Shown: one piece after another, positions 9,583 through 18,567 of the stretch
How the letters are laid out: each line of letters opens with the position of its first letter
Numbering within the stretch: the stretch's first letter is position 1
Assembly: GCF_021049245.1 (NCBI RefSeq)
Contig: NZ_CP088020.1
Location: 1,494,001-1,558,000, forward strand
Source: Radiobacillus kanasensis
Lineage (GTDB): Bacteria; Bacillota; Bacilli; Bacillales; Amphibacillaceae
Reading direction: 5' to 3'
Length of the DNA stretch: 64,000 nt
Translations under genes and position numbers: made by a program
The notes under the pieces: model-generated
Told to the model about the DNA's origin: nothing
The model's input: the letters and a program-made list of their open reading frames with translations, nothing else
Databases searched by the model: none

Positions 9583-9675
9583 AAGCCTTCAGGGGGAGCC
9601 GTAGTGGCTGAGAGTGAACATATCGTTCAGACCCTTTGAACCTGTTAGTTAATTCTAGCGTAGGGATGGTGGCTT
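9583..9675 (+). promoter_or_regulatory. TPP riboswitch (THI-box)
   Basis: The conserved THI-box elements occur in order: GGGGAGCC, GGCTGAGAG, ACCCTTTGAACCTG, then a TTCTAGCGTAGGGA segment, enclosed by an AAGCC/GGCTT closing stem. Thiamin pyrophosphate binding would turn off the downstream thiT gene. Confidence 0.95.
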
Positions 9676-9692
9676 TTTTGATGGCGTAGTAT

Positions 9693-9745
9693 GCAATGTG
9701 AGCGGGTCCTCCATCAGGAAGCTTCCCCTTGGCATTGCTTTTTTT
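9693..9745 (+). terminator. riboswitch-controlled terminator
   Basis: GCAATG (9693-9698) and CATTGC (9733-9738) close a stem that contains an inner GAAGCTTC hairpin and is followed by a T run. It is placed between the TPP aptamer and thiT as an expression platform. Confidence 0.6.
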
Positions 9746-9773
9746 GTTGCCAAAAAACAGGGGAGGAATTTAA

Positions 9774-10361
9774 ATGAATTCAAGTAAGAGAGTATTATTT
9801 TTAGTGGAAGTGGCTATTTTATCTGCTTTTGCCTATGTGTTGGATATCATACCGTTCTTATCCATTAAATTCTGGGCACAAGGTGGATCGGTTTCCTTGG
9901 CGATGATTCCAGTATTTATCGTTGCCTATCGTTGGGGACTAAAAGGTGGATTACTATCTGGAGTATTATTTGGATTGTATCAAGTAGCTTTCGGTCAGGC
10001 TTATATTCTAACACCGATTCAAGGAATTCTTGATTATGGTGTAGCTTTTACTGTACTAGGATTTGCTGGCTTATTTGCTGGTAGGGTACAACAAAGCTTA
10101 AAAGAACGAAACAAAATCCAATTTATCTGGAATGTTAGTGCAGGAATTCTGTTAGGATGTACACTGCGATTTTTCGCTCACTATTTCGCAGGGGTTGCAT
10201 TCTTTGAATCCGCAGTCGATGGAATGGGTATTTATCTATATTCCTTCTTGTATAACATTTCTTATCTACTTCCATGCTTTATCTTAAATGCTATCGTGAT
10301 TGGCTTTTTATTCTATAAGCAGCCTCGTTTACTAGTATTAAAAACAGCAGCAATCAATTAG
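9774..10361 (+). CDS. thiT: ECF thiamin transporter S component
   Basis: Substrate-binding membrane subunit for thiamin, which works with a shared energy-coupling ECF module encoded elsewhere. It has 195 residues with six hydrophobic segments; the WAQGGSVSLAMIP stretch near residue 35 and the GVLFGLYQ segment are typical of ThiT. The ATG follows GGGGAGGAA. The TPP riboswitch directly upstream independently supports thiamin as the substrate. A hairpin terminator follows. Confidence 0.93.
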   Translation: MNSSKRVLFLVEVAILSAFAYVLDIIPFLSIKFWAQGGSVSLAMIPVFIVAYRWGLKGGLLSGVLFGLYQVAFGQAYILTPIQGILDYGVAFTVLGFAGLFAGRVQQSLKERNKIQFIWNVSAGILLGCTLRFFAHYFAGVAFFESAVDGMGIYLYSFLYNISYLLPCFILNAIVIGFLFYKQPRLLVLKTAAIN

Positions 10362-10370
10362 AAAAAGGAA

Positions 10371-10400
10371 AAGCTCGGGCTTTATTGCCCGGGCTTCTTT
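10371..10400 (+). terminator. terminator after thiT
   Basis: AAGCTCGGGC and GCCCGGGCTT pair with one wobble around a six-base loop, followed by CTTT. Confidence 0.8.
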
Positions 10401-10473
10401 CCGTATTACACATAGTTAATAACCGTCGCCATGACTGATGAATAGGATGGTTATTTCTTAGAAAAGTCGTTAA

Positions 10474-10866
10474 CTATATATAGTAAGATTCATTTAAACT
10501 TTTAATATATTTGTAACCTAAAATAAACCCTTCGATAAAATGTGTTTCAGATTCAATTGCTGCACAGTGGTTGTACGCGGAATCAATCTCAAACAATGCA
10601 TTCTTTAGTTCATTGTTACTACATAGGTTAACTGCATGATTGAATGTATAAATTGCTTCCTTATTTGCCTTTTCTTTTGTTGGATAAGAGATGTTTTCCT
10701 CCTCATACTTTAGAAGAGCAGTAATTGCAATTTCTCTGATTACCTCCTCCATACCCTTTTCATAAGCTTTTTCAAGATGCTTTAAGGCATCCATATCATT
10801 AGTGTGATGTGAACTCTTATAAACCTCTAATACATTATGAAACGGAACTATAGATAATCGATGCAC
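10474..10866 (-). CDS. hypothetical protein (130 aa)
   Basis: Unrecognised. It is predicted to be all-helical and acidic, with repeated Ala/Glu/Lys heptad-like stretches (EKAYEKGMEEVIREIA, KANKEAIYTFNHAV) that suggest TPR-like or coiled helices. There is no signal peptide. The GTG start at 10866 is seven bases after AGGTGG. It lies between thiT and the Gabija-type pair and reads away from the latter, so it may belong to the same acquired segment; that is inference only. Confidence 0.55.
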   Translation of the reverse strand: MHRLSIVPFHNVLEVYKSSHHTNDMDALKHLEKAYEKGMEEVIREIAITALLKYEEENISYPTKEKANKEAIYTFNHAVNLCSNNELKNALFEIDSAYNHCAAIESETHFIEGFILGYKYIKSLNESYYI

Positions 10867-11127
10867 ATTTATTCCACCTTTGTTAAGTTATTTTGAATCC
10901 ATTATGGGGCATATATTGAATATTTATACATTGATAAACAAAACCTAGCTCCAAAAATATTTTTTAACATCCTAATATTTTAGGTTAATGGTTTGAGGGG
11001 AGAAATGAACATCAAATTAGGGATAAATAAGGATAAATAATAGAAAAATCCCGCTCTTAAAAACTATTAGGCTAGCAAAAATATTGATATAATAAATGAA
11101 TAAGCAAAAATAGTGGGGGGCTAGACT

Positions 11128-12957
11128 ATGTATATTTCTTCTGTCGAGATTCACAATTTTCGTAGTTTAAAGAATGTGTCAGTGAAACTAAATGAAATGA
11201 ATATTCTAATCGGACCTAACAACGCAGGAAAGACATCATTTTTCGAGGCAATTAATTATGCTATTGGGTGGAATATATCAAAAACACCCAATGAAGATGA
11301 TTTCTTTGTTGCGGATAGTAGAACCTTTGATCCGAAAAATACAGAGTCTATAGAAGTAATCTTGGAATTCCGTGAAGGATTTAATGAAAGTGAACGTTAC
11401 TCCGAGGAAATTGAAACTGACTTTGAAGGGATCATTCAATATGACGAGGATGCAGTTAAGGACGGAGAAGAGCCTATCAAGTTTATTAGGTTGAAATATA
11501 CATGTGAATATTCAAAAGAAAAAAATAAATTTCTAGAGACAAGAATTTTCCTTAATCAAAATAATGAAGAAATTTCAGGTAAAGATACAGCAGTTAGGAA
11601 GGCAATTCATTTATCCTATTTTCCATTTTTTTATTTAGAAACATTAAGAAATATAAAGAGTGAGTTAAGACATTCTGGATCTTTTTGGGGAAAAATAAAA
11701 AAATCCATTGATTATTCTTCCAAAGAAGCCGAAATCACTGAACTAATCCAAAAATTAGAAAATCTATTATTCCAAGGTGAAGATAAATTGGCAGAAGTAG
11801 TACAACGGTTGAAGGAAATAGAGCAAAGCATAAAAATTAGTGAGGAGCCAGACAATATTTCACTGAAGGCTGTTTCAACAAGGTCTTGGGAACTTCTTGA
11901 TGGGCTGACTTTTTATTTAAAGACAGCCGACTCCAATATCTCATTACCAATTGAAAAACATGGTATGGGAACTCAAAACATTGCTATCTTTACGATATTT
12001 AATGCATATTTAGATATTTTATTACCGCGGATAATTGAGAACGAAGAAGTAACACCGATTGTAGGGATTGAAGAGCCAGAAGCACACGTATACCCGCATT
12101 CTCAGAGAGCTATTTTCGATCAAATAACTAAAATAAGGGGACAAAAAATAATAAGTACCCACTCCCCTTATATTGTCGATCAAGCTAGTATTAATGATTT
12201 TCTTTTATTTCGAGTGATAGATGGCGAAACTAAAATTAATAAAATACCAAAATATAAAAATCGACTAAAGTTTGGATTACCTGCTAAGGCTTATGAGGCA
12301 AATGCATACCTACAAAAAACGGAATTACATGACCTAAAAAGGCAAATCCAATTTAAAAATACAGAGTTATTATTTTCCTCTTTATTTTTAATGTGTGAAG
12401 GAGATAGTGAAAAGATATTTTTTGAAATGATAGCAGAAAAGTATGTTGGTATTTCTTTAGGTCGATTAAGTGTATCAGTAATTTCGTGTGAGGGGAAAAA
12501 ATATGGTGAATTTTTAAAAATAGTAAAACCTGAGGCATTTAACTTACCTTGGTTAATTTTTTCAGATGGTGAAGACGATACACAAGAAGCAGTTAAAAGC
12601 ACCGTATTAAATAATGGATATAGCGAGGATCATTTAGAAAAGAATGTTTTGTTTTTACCGAGTGGTATGGATTTCGAGGCGTATTCTATAAGAACATTTG
12701 GGATAGATGTATATAAAGAAATTATTAACCAAAAATGTGGTGAAAAAGCACTTGAAAAATATAAGAGTCAAAATAATGATTATCAATCAATGCCAGAGGA
12801 AGAACTGATTAATAAGTTTATTGATAGTAGAGGTAAACCATTATTTGGGGAGTATTTAGCAGAGTATTTATTAAACAATGAATTAGAATTACCTTCCGAA
12901 ATAAACGAACTATTTAGACGAATAAAGGACCGTTTAAATATTGGAGGTGAAGCATGA
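11128..12957 (+). CDS. gajA: Gabija-type GajA: OLD-family ATPase and TOPRIM nuclease
   Basis: The 609-residue protein has an N-terminal ABC-type ATPase half with Walker A GPNNAGKT (residues 29-36), a VGIEEPEAHVYP Walker B region and the switch histidine in ISTHSPY. The C-terminal half is a TOPRIM nuclease with the catalytic glutamate in CEGDSEK (E424) and an acidic SDGEDDT stretch. In characterised Gabija, GajA nicks phage DNA when nucleotide levels fall. The ATG follows GTGGGGGG. Its stop overlaps the helicase start, so the two are translated as a unit. It is AT-rich compared with its neighbours and looks acquired. Confidence 0.88.
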   Translation: MYISSVEIHNFRSLKNVSVKLNEMNILIGPNNAGKTSFFEAINYAIGWNISKTPNEDDFFVADSRTFDPKNTESIEVILEFREGFNESERYSEEIETDFEGIIQYDEDAVKDGEEPIKFIRLKYTCEYSKEKNKFLETRIFLNQNNEEISGKDTAVRKAIHLSYFPFFYLETLRNIKSELRHSGSFWGKIKKSIDYSSKEAEITELIQKLENLLFQGEDKLAEVVQRLKEIEQSIKISEEPDNISLKAVSTRSWELLDGLTFYLKTADSNISLPIEKHGMGTQNIAIFTIFNAYLDILLPRIIENEEVTPIVGIEEPEAHVYPHSQRAIFDQITKIRGQKIISTHSPYIVDQASINDFLLFRVIDGETKINKIPKYKNRLKFGLPAKAYEANAYLQKTELHDLKRQIQFKNTELLFSSLFLMCEGDSEKIFFEMIAEKYVGISLGRLSVSVISCEGKKYGEFLKIVKPEAFNLPWLIFSDGEDDTQEAVKSTVLNNGYSEDHLEKNVLFLPSGMDFEAYSIRTFGIDVYKEIINQKCGEKALEKYKSQNNDYQSMPEEELINKFIDSRGKPLFGEYLAEYLLNNELELPSEINELFRRIKDRLNIGGEA

Positions 12958-14861
12958 TGGAAACTATCACTGGAAATTTAAATAATCAACAGAGGGAAGC
13001 TGTTTTTGATGAAAGTGGTCCGCTATTAATTATAGCAGGACCGGGTTCTGGAAAAACTACAATATTGACTAGACGTATAGCTAGGATCTTGTCAGATTCA
13101 ACAGGAGAGAAATTTAAAATCTTAGCCTTAACTTTTACTACAAAGGCAGCAAATGAGATGAAGGAACGTGTGGAGCAATTAGCTGGAGATGAAGTTAATC
13201 GTTTGCTAATCAGTACCTTTCACGGGTTTTGTTTTGACGTCTTAAGAAAGTATGGCAGTTATATTGGATTAAATAACGAATTTACAATTTATGACCAATC
13301 TTCCGAAACGAATGATTACGTGGAAATTTTAATCGATGCTGTCAATGAGGAAATTATGCAAAATAACCCAACAACTTGTAAACTTCTTTCGAGTTATTCA
13401 GAAAGTAGCACTTTGCGGAATAGTGCTCCCAAATTATTAAATGCAATTTCTAAACTGAAAAATCAATTAAAAGGTCCGGAAGATATACCAATTAATAGCA
13501 GGAAATTTGATCCATCATTCAAATTAATTTATAAGCTGTATAATGAAAAACTTCGAGTAAGTAATGCAATTGATTATGGTGATTTACTCTATTTGACATA
13601 TCGTTTATTCAAGGAAAAGCCATTCATATCAAAACAATATCGTCGTATATTCAAACATCTACTTATTGATGAGGCGCAAGACACAAACAAGGCACAATTC
13701 GAATTGGTTAGATCATTTTGCGGGAGTGACTATCGTAATATTTTTATAGTTGCTGATGAAGATCAGTTGATATATGAATGGAATGATGCTAAGTTTGAAT
13801 ATTTACTTGAGTTTGTAAAGATATATGAAGCAAAGACTATCCAGATGTTTGAAAACTACCGTTGTCCTGAACCAGTTTTGAATATGGCAAATCGACTTAT
13901 CAAACTTAATGTAAATCGACTTGCTATTAAGAGGGACCTTAAGGCAAATAAATCAACAAGTGAATCTGTCGTAGAATTAAATGAATACAAGTTTCCAGAA
14001 GACGAAAGTGAAGATGTAACAGTTAAAATAAAACAATTAAATGAATATAATAACACTTGTATTATAGCTCGAAACCGCTTTGTTCTAAAGCAAATGGAAA
14101 TGGATATGAAGGAAAAAGGCATTCCTTATAACTATCCAAGTACTAGTGAAAGGTTTTTATCAAGGGAAGCAAAAATTGTTATAGCGTTGTTACAGGCCGT
14201 ATTTAATGAGGATGACAAGGTGCATATAAATTTGCTATGCGACTACTTTGGGAAAGACATAAATGAAATTCTGTCGTTAAATGACCAAACTCTTTTTCGG
14301 CAGTTCTTAAATTATGTACAAGAAGAGAATGAAACACTAGTAAGATATTTACTTGAGTTGTTAAATAAGAAAGCTTACTTTCTTGATGGTATTGAAAGAT
14401 TATTTGAAGAATTAACAGACTTGAATCTTAATGAGGATACAGATGATGAGGTAAATAGTACAATATTTGATGACTTTAAGCAACTCCAAACGATAATAAG
14501 ACGTTACAAAAAAGACAGAGACACCGATGAAAGAAGTATTGGAGATTTTTTGAGTTATTTAGCCTTATCTCCTAAGGGGAACCAAATTCAGAGTGGTGTC
14601 ACGCTGTTAACTGGTCATGCTGCAAAAGGATTGGAATTTGATCATGTTTTCATAGTTTCTGTAAATCAAGGGATTTTTCCTGATTTTCGATCCATAGAGA
14701 ATCAACGAGCCCTTGAAGAAGAACGAAGAAACTTTTTTGTAGCTATTACGAGGACAAAGAAAAAATTGTATCTAAGTTATACATTAAATAAGAAGACAAG
14801 ATTTGGATATATCCAACAAAAGCCTTCACAATTTTTGCAGGAGATTGGTTTACTGGATTAG
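12954..14861 (+). CDS. gajB: Gabija-type GajB: UvrD-like helicase
   Basis: A superfamily 1 helicase of 635 residues. Motif I is GPGSGKTT (near residues 30-37), motif II LIDEAQDTN, motif V GHAAKGLEF, and motif VI VAITRTKKKLYLSY. The start ATG at 12954 overlaps the gajA stop (ATGA) and follows GGAGGTGA. Known GajB proteins are around 500 residues, so this one is longer, with extra sequence between motifs IV and V. Alone it could be taken for a repair UvrD/PcrA, but pairing with an OLD nuclease makes a defence role more likely. Confidence 0.85.
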   Translation: MMETITGNLNNQQREAVFDESGPLLIIAGPGSGKTTILTRRIARILSDSTGEKFKILALTFTTKAANEMKERVEQLAGDEVNRLLISTFHGFCFDVLRKYGSYIGLNNEFTIYDQSSETNDYVEILIDAVNEEIMQNNPTTCKLLSSYSESSTLRNSAPKLLNAISKLKNQLKGPEDIPINSRKFDPSFKLIYKLYNEKLRVSNAIDYGDLLYLTYRLFKEKPFISKQYRRIFKHLLIDEAQDTNKAQFELVRSFCGSDYRNIFIVADEDQLIYEWNDAKFEYLLEFVKIYEAKTIQMFENYRCPEPVLNMANRLIKLNVNRLAIKRDLKANKSTSESVVELNEYKFPEDESEDVTVKIKQLNEYNNTCIIARNRFVLKQMEMDMKEKGIPYNYPSTSERFLSREAKIVIALLQAVFNEDDKVHINLLCDYFGKDINEILSLNDQTLFRQFLNYVQEENETLVRYLLELLNKKAYFLDGIERLFEELTDLNLNEDTDDEVNSTIFDDFKQLQTIIRRYKKDRDTDERSIGDFLSYLALSPKGNQIQSGVTLLTGHAAKGLEFDHVFIVSVNQGIFPDFRSIENQRALEEERRNFFVAITRTKKKLYLSYTLNKKTRFGYIQQKPSQFLQEIGLLD

Positions 14862-14986
14862 AAATAAATTAATTATGTATTTTTAAATTTAATAAATGAA
14901 AGTTAACAAACATAACTGTATGCTGGAGAGAAAAAAGGTCCTATACGCTGTCAACTCTAAGTATATTTTCAGGGTGAGGTGATTCC

Positions 14987-15121
14987 GTGAGAGAGGTAGT
15001 TGGAACGTGTAGCGTTTGTCAGCAAGACGTCTATTGTGAGAATGGCTTTTTTAATGGAATTCATGAGAATGACAAAATTATTTGCTTTAAGTGTTCAGAT
15101 AGGGAAGACGAACAGGATTAA
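14987..15121 (+). CDS. small zinc-finger protein, possibly Gin-like
   Basis: A 44-residue protein with two CxxC pairs (TCSVC at residues 7-11, and CFKC) about 20 residues apart, a likely zinc ribbon. The pattern CxxC...GIH...ICxxC resembles the sporulation anti-sigma factor Gin (CsfB), but the protein is shorter and the similarity is only visual. The GTG start is a few bases after GAGGTGA. It ends 18 bases before the DUF1028 gene and is probably co-transcribed with it. Confidence 0.55.
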   Translation: MREVVGTCSVCQQDVYCENGFFNGIHENDKIICFKCSDREDEQD

Positions 15122-15139
15122 TCATTGGAGGGAACATAG

Positions 15140-16006
15140 ATGAAAAAGAAAAAAGAGATCGTAGCAACCTATTCCATTGTTGGATTTGACCCGGAAACAG
15201 GAGAATTGGGAGTAGCTGTTCAGTCAAAATTTATCGGAGTTGGATCTGTGGTACCTTGGGCTAAAGCTGGTGTTGGTGCTGTAGCTACACAAGCTTTTGC
15301 GAATCCAGCATACGGACCTGATGGTTTAAAGCTTATGGAGGAAGGAAAAACGCCAGCTGAGGCGATTGAAATCCTAACAAGTACAGACAAGGATAAGGAA
15401 GAAAGACAAGTAGGAATGGTAGATGCGAAAGGAAATGCTGCCACGTTTACTGGGTCTAACTGCTATGACTGGGCGGGAGGCGTTTCCGGTGAAAACTTTG
15501 CAGCGCAAGGAAATATTTTAGTTAACAAAGAAACCGTAACGGACATGGCCGAAGCCTTTCAAAAGACGAAGGGAAGCTTAGCTGAAAGACTTTTATCTGG
15601 ACTGTCTGCTGCACAAAATGCCGGTGGAGACAGTAGAGGAAAACAATCTTCTGCCATTTATATCGTGAAAGAAAAAGGTGGATATGGTGGGCTAAATGAT
15701 GTGTTTATTGATTTACGTGTAGATGACCACCCAGAGCCGATTAAAGAATTGATTCGTCTTTACAACCTTCAACAGCTCTATTTCGGAGAAACGAAAGAAG
15801 AAAACATTCAATCCGTCGAAGGTGAGGTTCGTGAGCGACTTGTTCAGGGACTAGTGAAGTGGGGCTATTTAAACAGTATGGATGTAGAGGATACTGAACT
15901 TTTTGACGTGTTTACAAGGTTCCTACATACGGAGAATTTTGAAGAAAGAGAATTAGAACAAGGTAAGCTTGATTTAGAAGTACTACAGTTTATCGAATCA
16001 AAATAG
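15140..16006 (+). CDS. DUF1028 family protein (predicted Ntn-hydrolase-like)
   Basis: The first 200 residues match the DUF1028 pattern: TYSIVGFDPETGELGVAVQS, then PWAKAGVGAVATQA, GSNCYDWAGG and QGNILV. The family is predicted to adopt an Ntn-hydrolase-like fold, with uncertain substrate. Residues 205-288 form a separate C-terminal domain seen in longer members. There is no signal peptide. The ATG follows GGAGGGAAC. It sits in a short unit with the small zinc-finger gene upstream. Confidence 0.8.
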   Translation: MKKKKEIVATYSIVGFDPETGELGVAVQSKFIGVGSVVPWAKAGVGAVATQAFANPAYGPDGLKLMEEGKTPAEAIEILTSTDKDKEERQVGMVDAKGNAATFTGSNCYDWAGGVSGENFAAQGNILVNKETVTDMAEAFQKTKGSLAERLLSGLSAAQNAGGDSRGKQSSAIYIVKEKGGYGGLNDVFIDLRVDDHPEPIKELIRLYNLQQLYFGETKEENIQSVEGEVRERLVQGLVKWGYLNSMDVEDTELFDVFTRFLHTENFEERELEQGKLDLEVLQFIESK

Positions 16007-16009
16007 TAG

Positions 16010-16130
16010 AGAACGAGGCTGGGACAAAATGTTTTGGTCAGATTAAAATCCGAATCATGGTTCGAAAGTTAGACTTCGAATCAGTTTGGATTTTTCTTTT
16101 TTGATGCTTTTTAGGATATTGGTGCTAATT
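16010..16130 (+). repeat. dispersed intergenic repeat, family A, copy 1
   Basis: It starts GAGGCTGGGACAAAATG and contains an imperfect inverted repeat (AAATCCGAATCATGGTTCGAA pairing with TTCGAATCAGTTTGGATTT in outline), ending GATGCTTTTTA. Related copies lie near 34.5 kb (opposite strand) and 47.4 kb (same strand). It directly follows a gene stop and could act as a terminator. Confidence 0.75.
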
Positions 16131-16176
16131 TTCCATAAACTGCGACATAAGTGGTGAAGTTATATGCCGGCGCTTC

Positions 16177-16405
16177 GGCAGAACACTCCGCTTTCCACGG
16201 GCACGGCCTCAGTCTCCTCAGAAGAAACCCACTTCCTTGAAAAAGAAATCCGCTTTTTCTGCGTGCGATGTGTATTTATAGGAGCTTTCCTTGTCCTGCG
16301 GGGCTTTCACCTCGTGCTGTTCCCGTAGGACAAGGAAGGCTTCGGCAGCATTACATCGCACGAAGAAAATGGATTTTTATTTTCGAGGAGTCTCCGTATT
16401 CTGCC
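16177..16405. repeat. MITE-like repeat, family B, interrupted by family C
   Basis: The ends GGCAGAACAC and GTATTCTGCC are near-perfect inverted repeats. The same family lies uninterrupted at 47751-47860 (110 bp, opposite orientation). This copy is about 120 bp longer because another palindromic element (16262-16362) is nested inside it. No coding potential. Confidence 0.7.
16262..16362. repeat. MITE-like repeat, family C, nested in family B
   Basis: Perfect 10-bp terminal inverted repeats CGTGCGATGT (16262-16271) and ACATCGCACG (16353-16362), with an inner inverted pair CCTTGTCCTGCGGG / CCCGTAGGACAAGG. It can fold into one long hairpin of 101 bases. Confidence 0.7.
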
Positions 16406-16599
16406 TACGCTAAACTTTCTAATTTGGTAAACTTTATAGCCGGAAGCAGCTAATTAATCCTCTAAATAATTGGAAACCCTATTCAAAAATTATAAGTCTG
16501 ATAACTATGAAAAGCTATCTTAATAAGATTTCACTTACTTATAATATTATTAAAAGTTACTTTATACCTCGGAACTTTATTTGTCAGCTACTTACGGCA

Positions 16600-16860
16600 T
16601 GTTGATTGGAGTGGAGGGAATCGACTCCTCGAAAATAAAGCCCAATTTTCTTCGTGCGATGTCTATTCTAAGAAGATTTCCTTGTCCTGTGGGAACAGCA
16701 CGAGTTGAAGACCCCGAAAGATGCACCTGCGTCTTCTAGTAACGCTTAGAAGTAAGCTTCCTCGGTGCAAGGCAGCAAGGATGATTATTCTATGTAGTAG
16801 CCTGGCTGAGACCGTGCCCGCGGAAGGCGATTACCCGCAACGGAAATCAGCATCGTACAC
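16600..16860. repeat. degenerate repeat, family C-like, second copy
   Basis: It begins with the same CGTGCGATGT end (16653-16662), contains TTTCCTTGTCCTGTGGGAACAGC and the segment AAGCTTCCTCGGTGCAAGGCAGC, and fades towards CATCGTAC near 16853. Its inner part matches the opposite strand of 34325-34480. I see no gene in 16007-17094 apart from these repeats. Confidence 0.6.
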
Positions 16861-17094
16861 ACACCGAGCAGTCACTTAACCTATGGTTTTGTAGTAACTT
16901 TTACTATTTCGTTACGTCGCATTTTCTATCAAATATGAATGAATATCCAACCGTTGATAAATTTATTCTAAGCATCATATCCTGTAATCGTTTGTCCTAG
17001 TCTCTTAACTTATAGAAACACTTTTCATCTCTACCACGCATATTCTATATCATGATTGACGCATTTTCACGGTCAATGTGAAGGAGGATGCAAT

Positions 17095-18525
17095 GTGGTG
17101 GACTTAACGTTATCGCATTTTCTATATGGAATCTTTACCTTAGTAATCATCTTAACGATGGCCTTTCGAAAAGGTGTCGTTTTGCCAACCTTATTAGGTA
17201 CGTTTATCGTAGCTTGGGTATATCAGGGAAGTTTGATTGAAGGGTTCACAGCTATTTTTAATGCTAACTTAGTTGCAGCTAAAGAGCTTTTTAGTATCTT
17301 TTTAATCATTACATTTATGGTTGCGTTATTACATTCACTGCGAGACTTAGGGGCAGATAAAAGGATGATTGAACCGATTCAAAAGGTGATGATCAATGGT
17401 CATGTTGCTTATTTCGTATTAATTGTTGTGACTTATGTTATCTCCTTGTTCTTCTGGCCGACTCCAGCTGTTCCGCTCATTTGCGCATTGTTAGTTCCAG
17501 CTGCAGTTCGGGCTGGTTTACCAGTTTTAGTAGCGGGAATGGCAATTGCTCTAGCTGGTCAAGGAATGGCGTTATCATCAGACTATATTATGCAAGTCGC
17601 ACCAGGATTATCTGCTAAAGCAGCAGGAATTGAAACGGCTGCTATGATTGATAAAGCATTAATCCTTTCCCTTATAACAGGAGGAGTTGCGATTCTGCTC
17701 GTTTACTTCGTAAATCGAAAACATATAAGATCTAAGCTTGATCCACAAATTGAAAAGGAGATAGAAGGATTACAAGGGCTTTCCGATTCAAATGATAAAA
17801 GCAGCCCTGCCCAACATCTATCTTTATGGAGCAAGGTGTTTGCCATTTTAGTTCCGTTATCGATGCTAGTGGTCATGATTTTTATGATTTCCACTAAGTT
17901 AAATTCTGGAAGGATGAGTGGGTTTGAAGGGGGAGACGGTGCCGCCTTTATTGGAGGGGTAGCCGTTGTGTTATTGCTTCTCTCAACGATTGCTTTTGGG
18001 AAACACCGTGCTTTGGATTATATATCTGATCACATTACGGACGGTTTCGTATTTGCCTTTAAGGCAATGGGACCTGTTATTCCGATAGCCGGTTTCTTCT
18101 TTCTGGGAAGCTCGGACTTTTCTGGGAGTATTCTTTCTTTGGCAGAGGGGGAGAAACCAGCCTTCTTGTTCGATTTAGTGAAGGCGAGTCAGGAATACTT
18201 GCCACAAAACGAATACCTGGCAGCGTTTAGTATTCTTTTAGTTGGAATTATAACAGGACTTGACGGTTCTGGTTTTTCTGGCTTACCTTTAACAGGCGCA
18301 TTAGCCTCGGCCTTATCAACAAGCGATATCGCTCCGTCTACACTAGCAGCTATAGGACAAATGGGAACCATTTGGACTGGTGGAGGTACTATTGTAGCAT
18401 GGTCTTCGCTAATCGCAATTGCAGGCTTTTGTAACATTCCTGTCATGGAGCTTGTCCGAAAGAACTTTATTCCGGTTATGCTCGGTCTTCTCGCGTCAAC
18501 AGGATTAGCACTTGTCCTATTTTAG
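17095..18525 (+). CDS. predicted multi-pass permease, substrate unknown
   Basis: About 476 residues with a dozen or so hydrophobic helices and a charged cytoplasmic loop near residues 205-245. The repeated GxG-rich re-entrant stretches (PTPAVPLICALLVPAAV; GLDGSGFSGLPLTGALAS) resemble ion-transporter-superfamily carriers of the GntP/CitM/NhaC kind. I cannot name the substrate. GTG at 17095 is seven bases after AAGGAGG and is chosen over the longer frame starting TTG at 17056. It is a single-gene unit with a repeat-filled region upstream and a shared terminator downstream. Confidence 0.75.
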   Translation: MVDLTLSHFLYGIFTLVIILTMAFRKGVVLPTLLGTFIVAWVYQGSLIEGFTAIFNANLVAAKELFSIFLIITFMVALLHSLRDLGADKRMIEPIQKVMINGHVAYFVLIVVTYVISLFFWPTPAVPLICALLVPAAVRAGLPVLVAGMAIALAGQGMALSSDYIMQVAPGLSAKAAGIETAAMIDKALILSLITGGVAILLVYFVNRKHIRSKLDPQIEKEIEGLQGLSDSNDKSSPAQHLSLWSKVFAILVPLSMLVVMIFMISTKLNSGRMSGFEGGDGAAFIGGVAVVLLLLSTIAFGKHRALDYISDHITDGFVFAFKAMGPVIPIAGFFFLGSSDFSGSILSLAEGEKPAFLFDLVKASQEYLPQNEYLAAFSILLVGIITGLDGSGFSGLPLTGALASALSTSDIAPSTLAAIGQMGTIWTGGGTIVAWSSLIAIAGFCNIPVMELVRKNFIPVMLGLLASTGLALVLF

Positions 18526-18533
18526 AAAAGTAA

Positions 18534-18567
18534 AAAACTAGAGCCTCATCTCAAGGCTCTAGTTTTA
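18534..18567. terminator. bidirectional terminator
   Basis: AAAACTAGAGCCT and AGGCTCTAGTTTT form a 13-base stem between the convergent permease and methyltransferase genes. Confidence 0.88.

Noticed and set aside
12954..14861. Reading the helicase as chromosomal PcrA/UvrD repair protein
   Set aside because: It is fused in translation to an OLD nuclease gene, lacks ligA/pcrB neighbours, and is AT-rich and diverged.
16268..16453. 61-codon ORF in the 16-kb repeat region
   Set aside because: It lies wholly inside palindromic repeats and has no ribosome site.
16010..16860. CRISPR-like array suggested by repeated short motifs
   Set aside because: The units are inverted, of unequal length and nested; there is no regular repeat-spacer pattern and no cas gene.
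17056..17094. TTG start of the permease at 17056
   Set aside because: It includes the AAGGAGG ribosome site inside the coding region; GTG at 17095 is correctly spaced.
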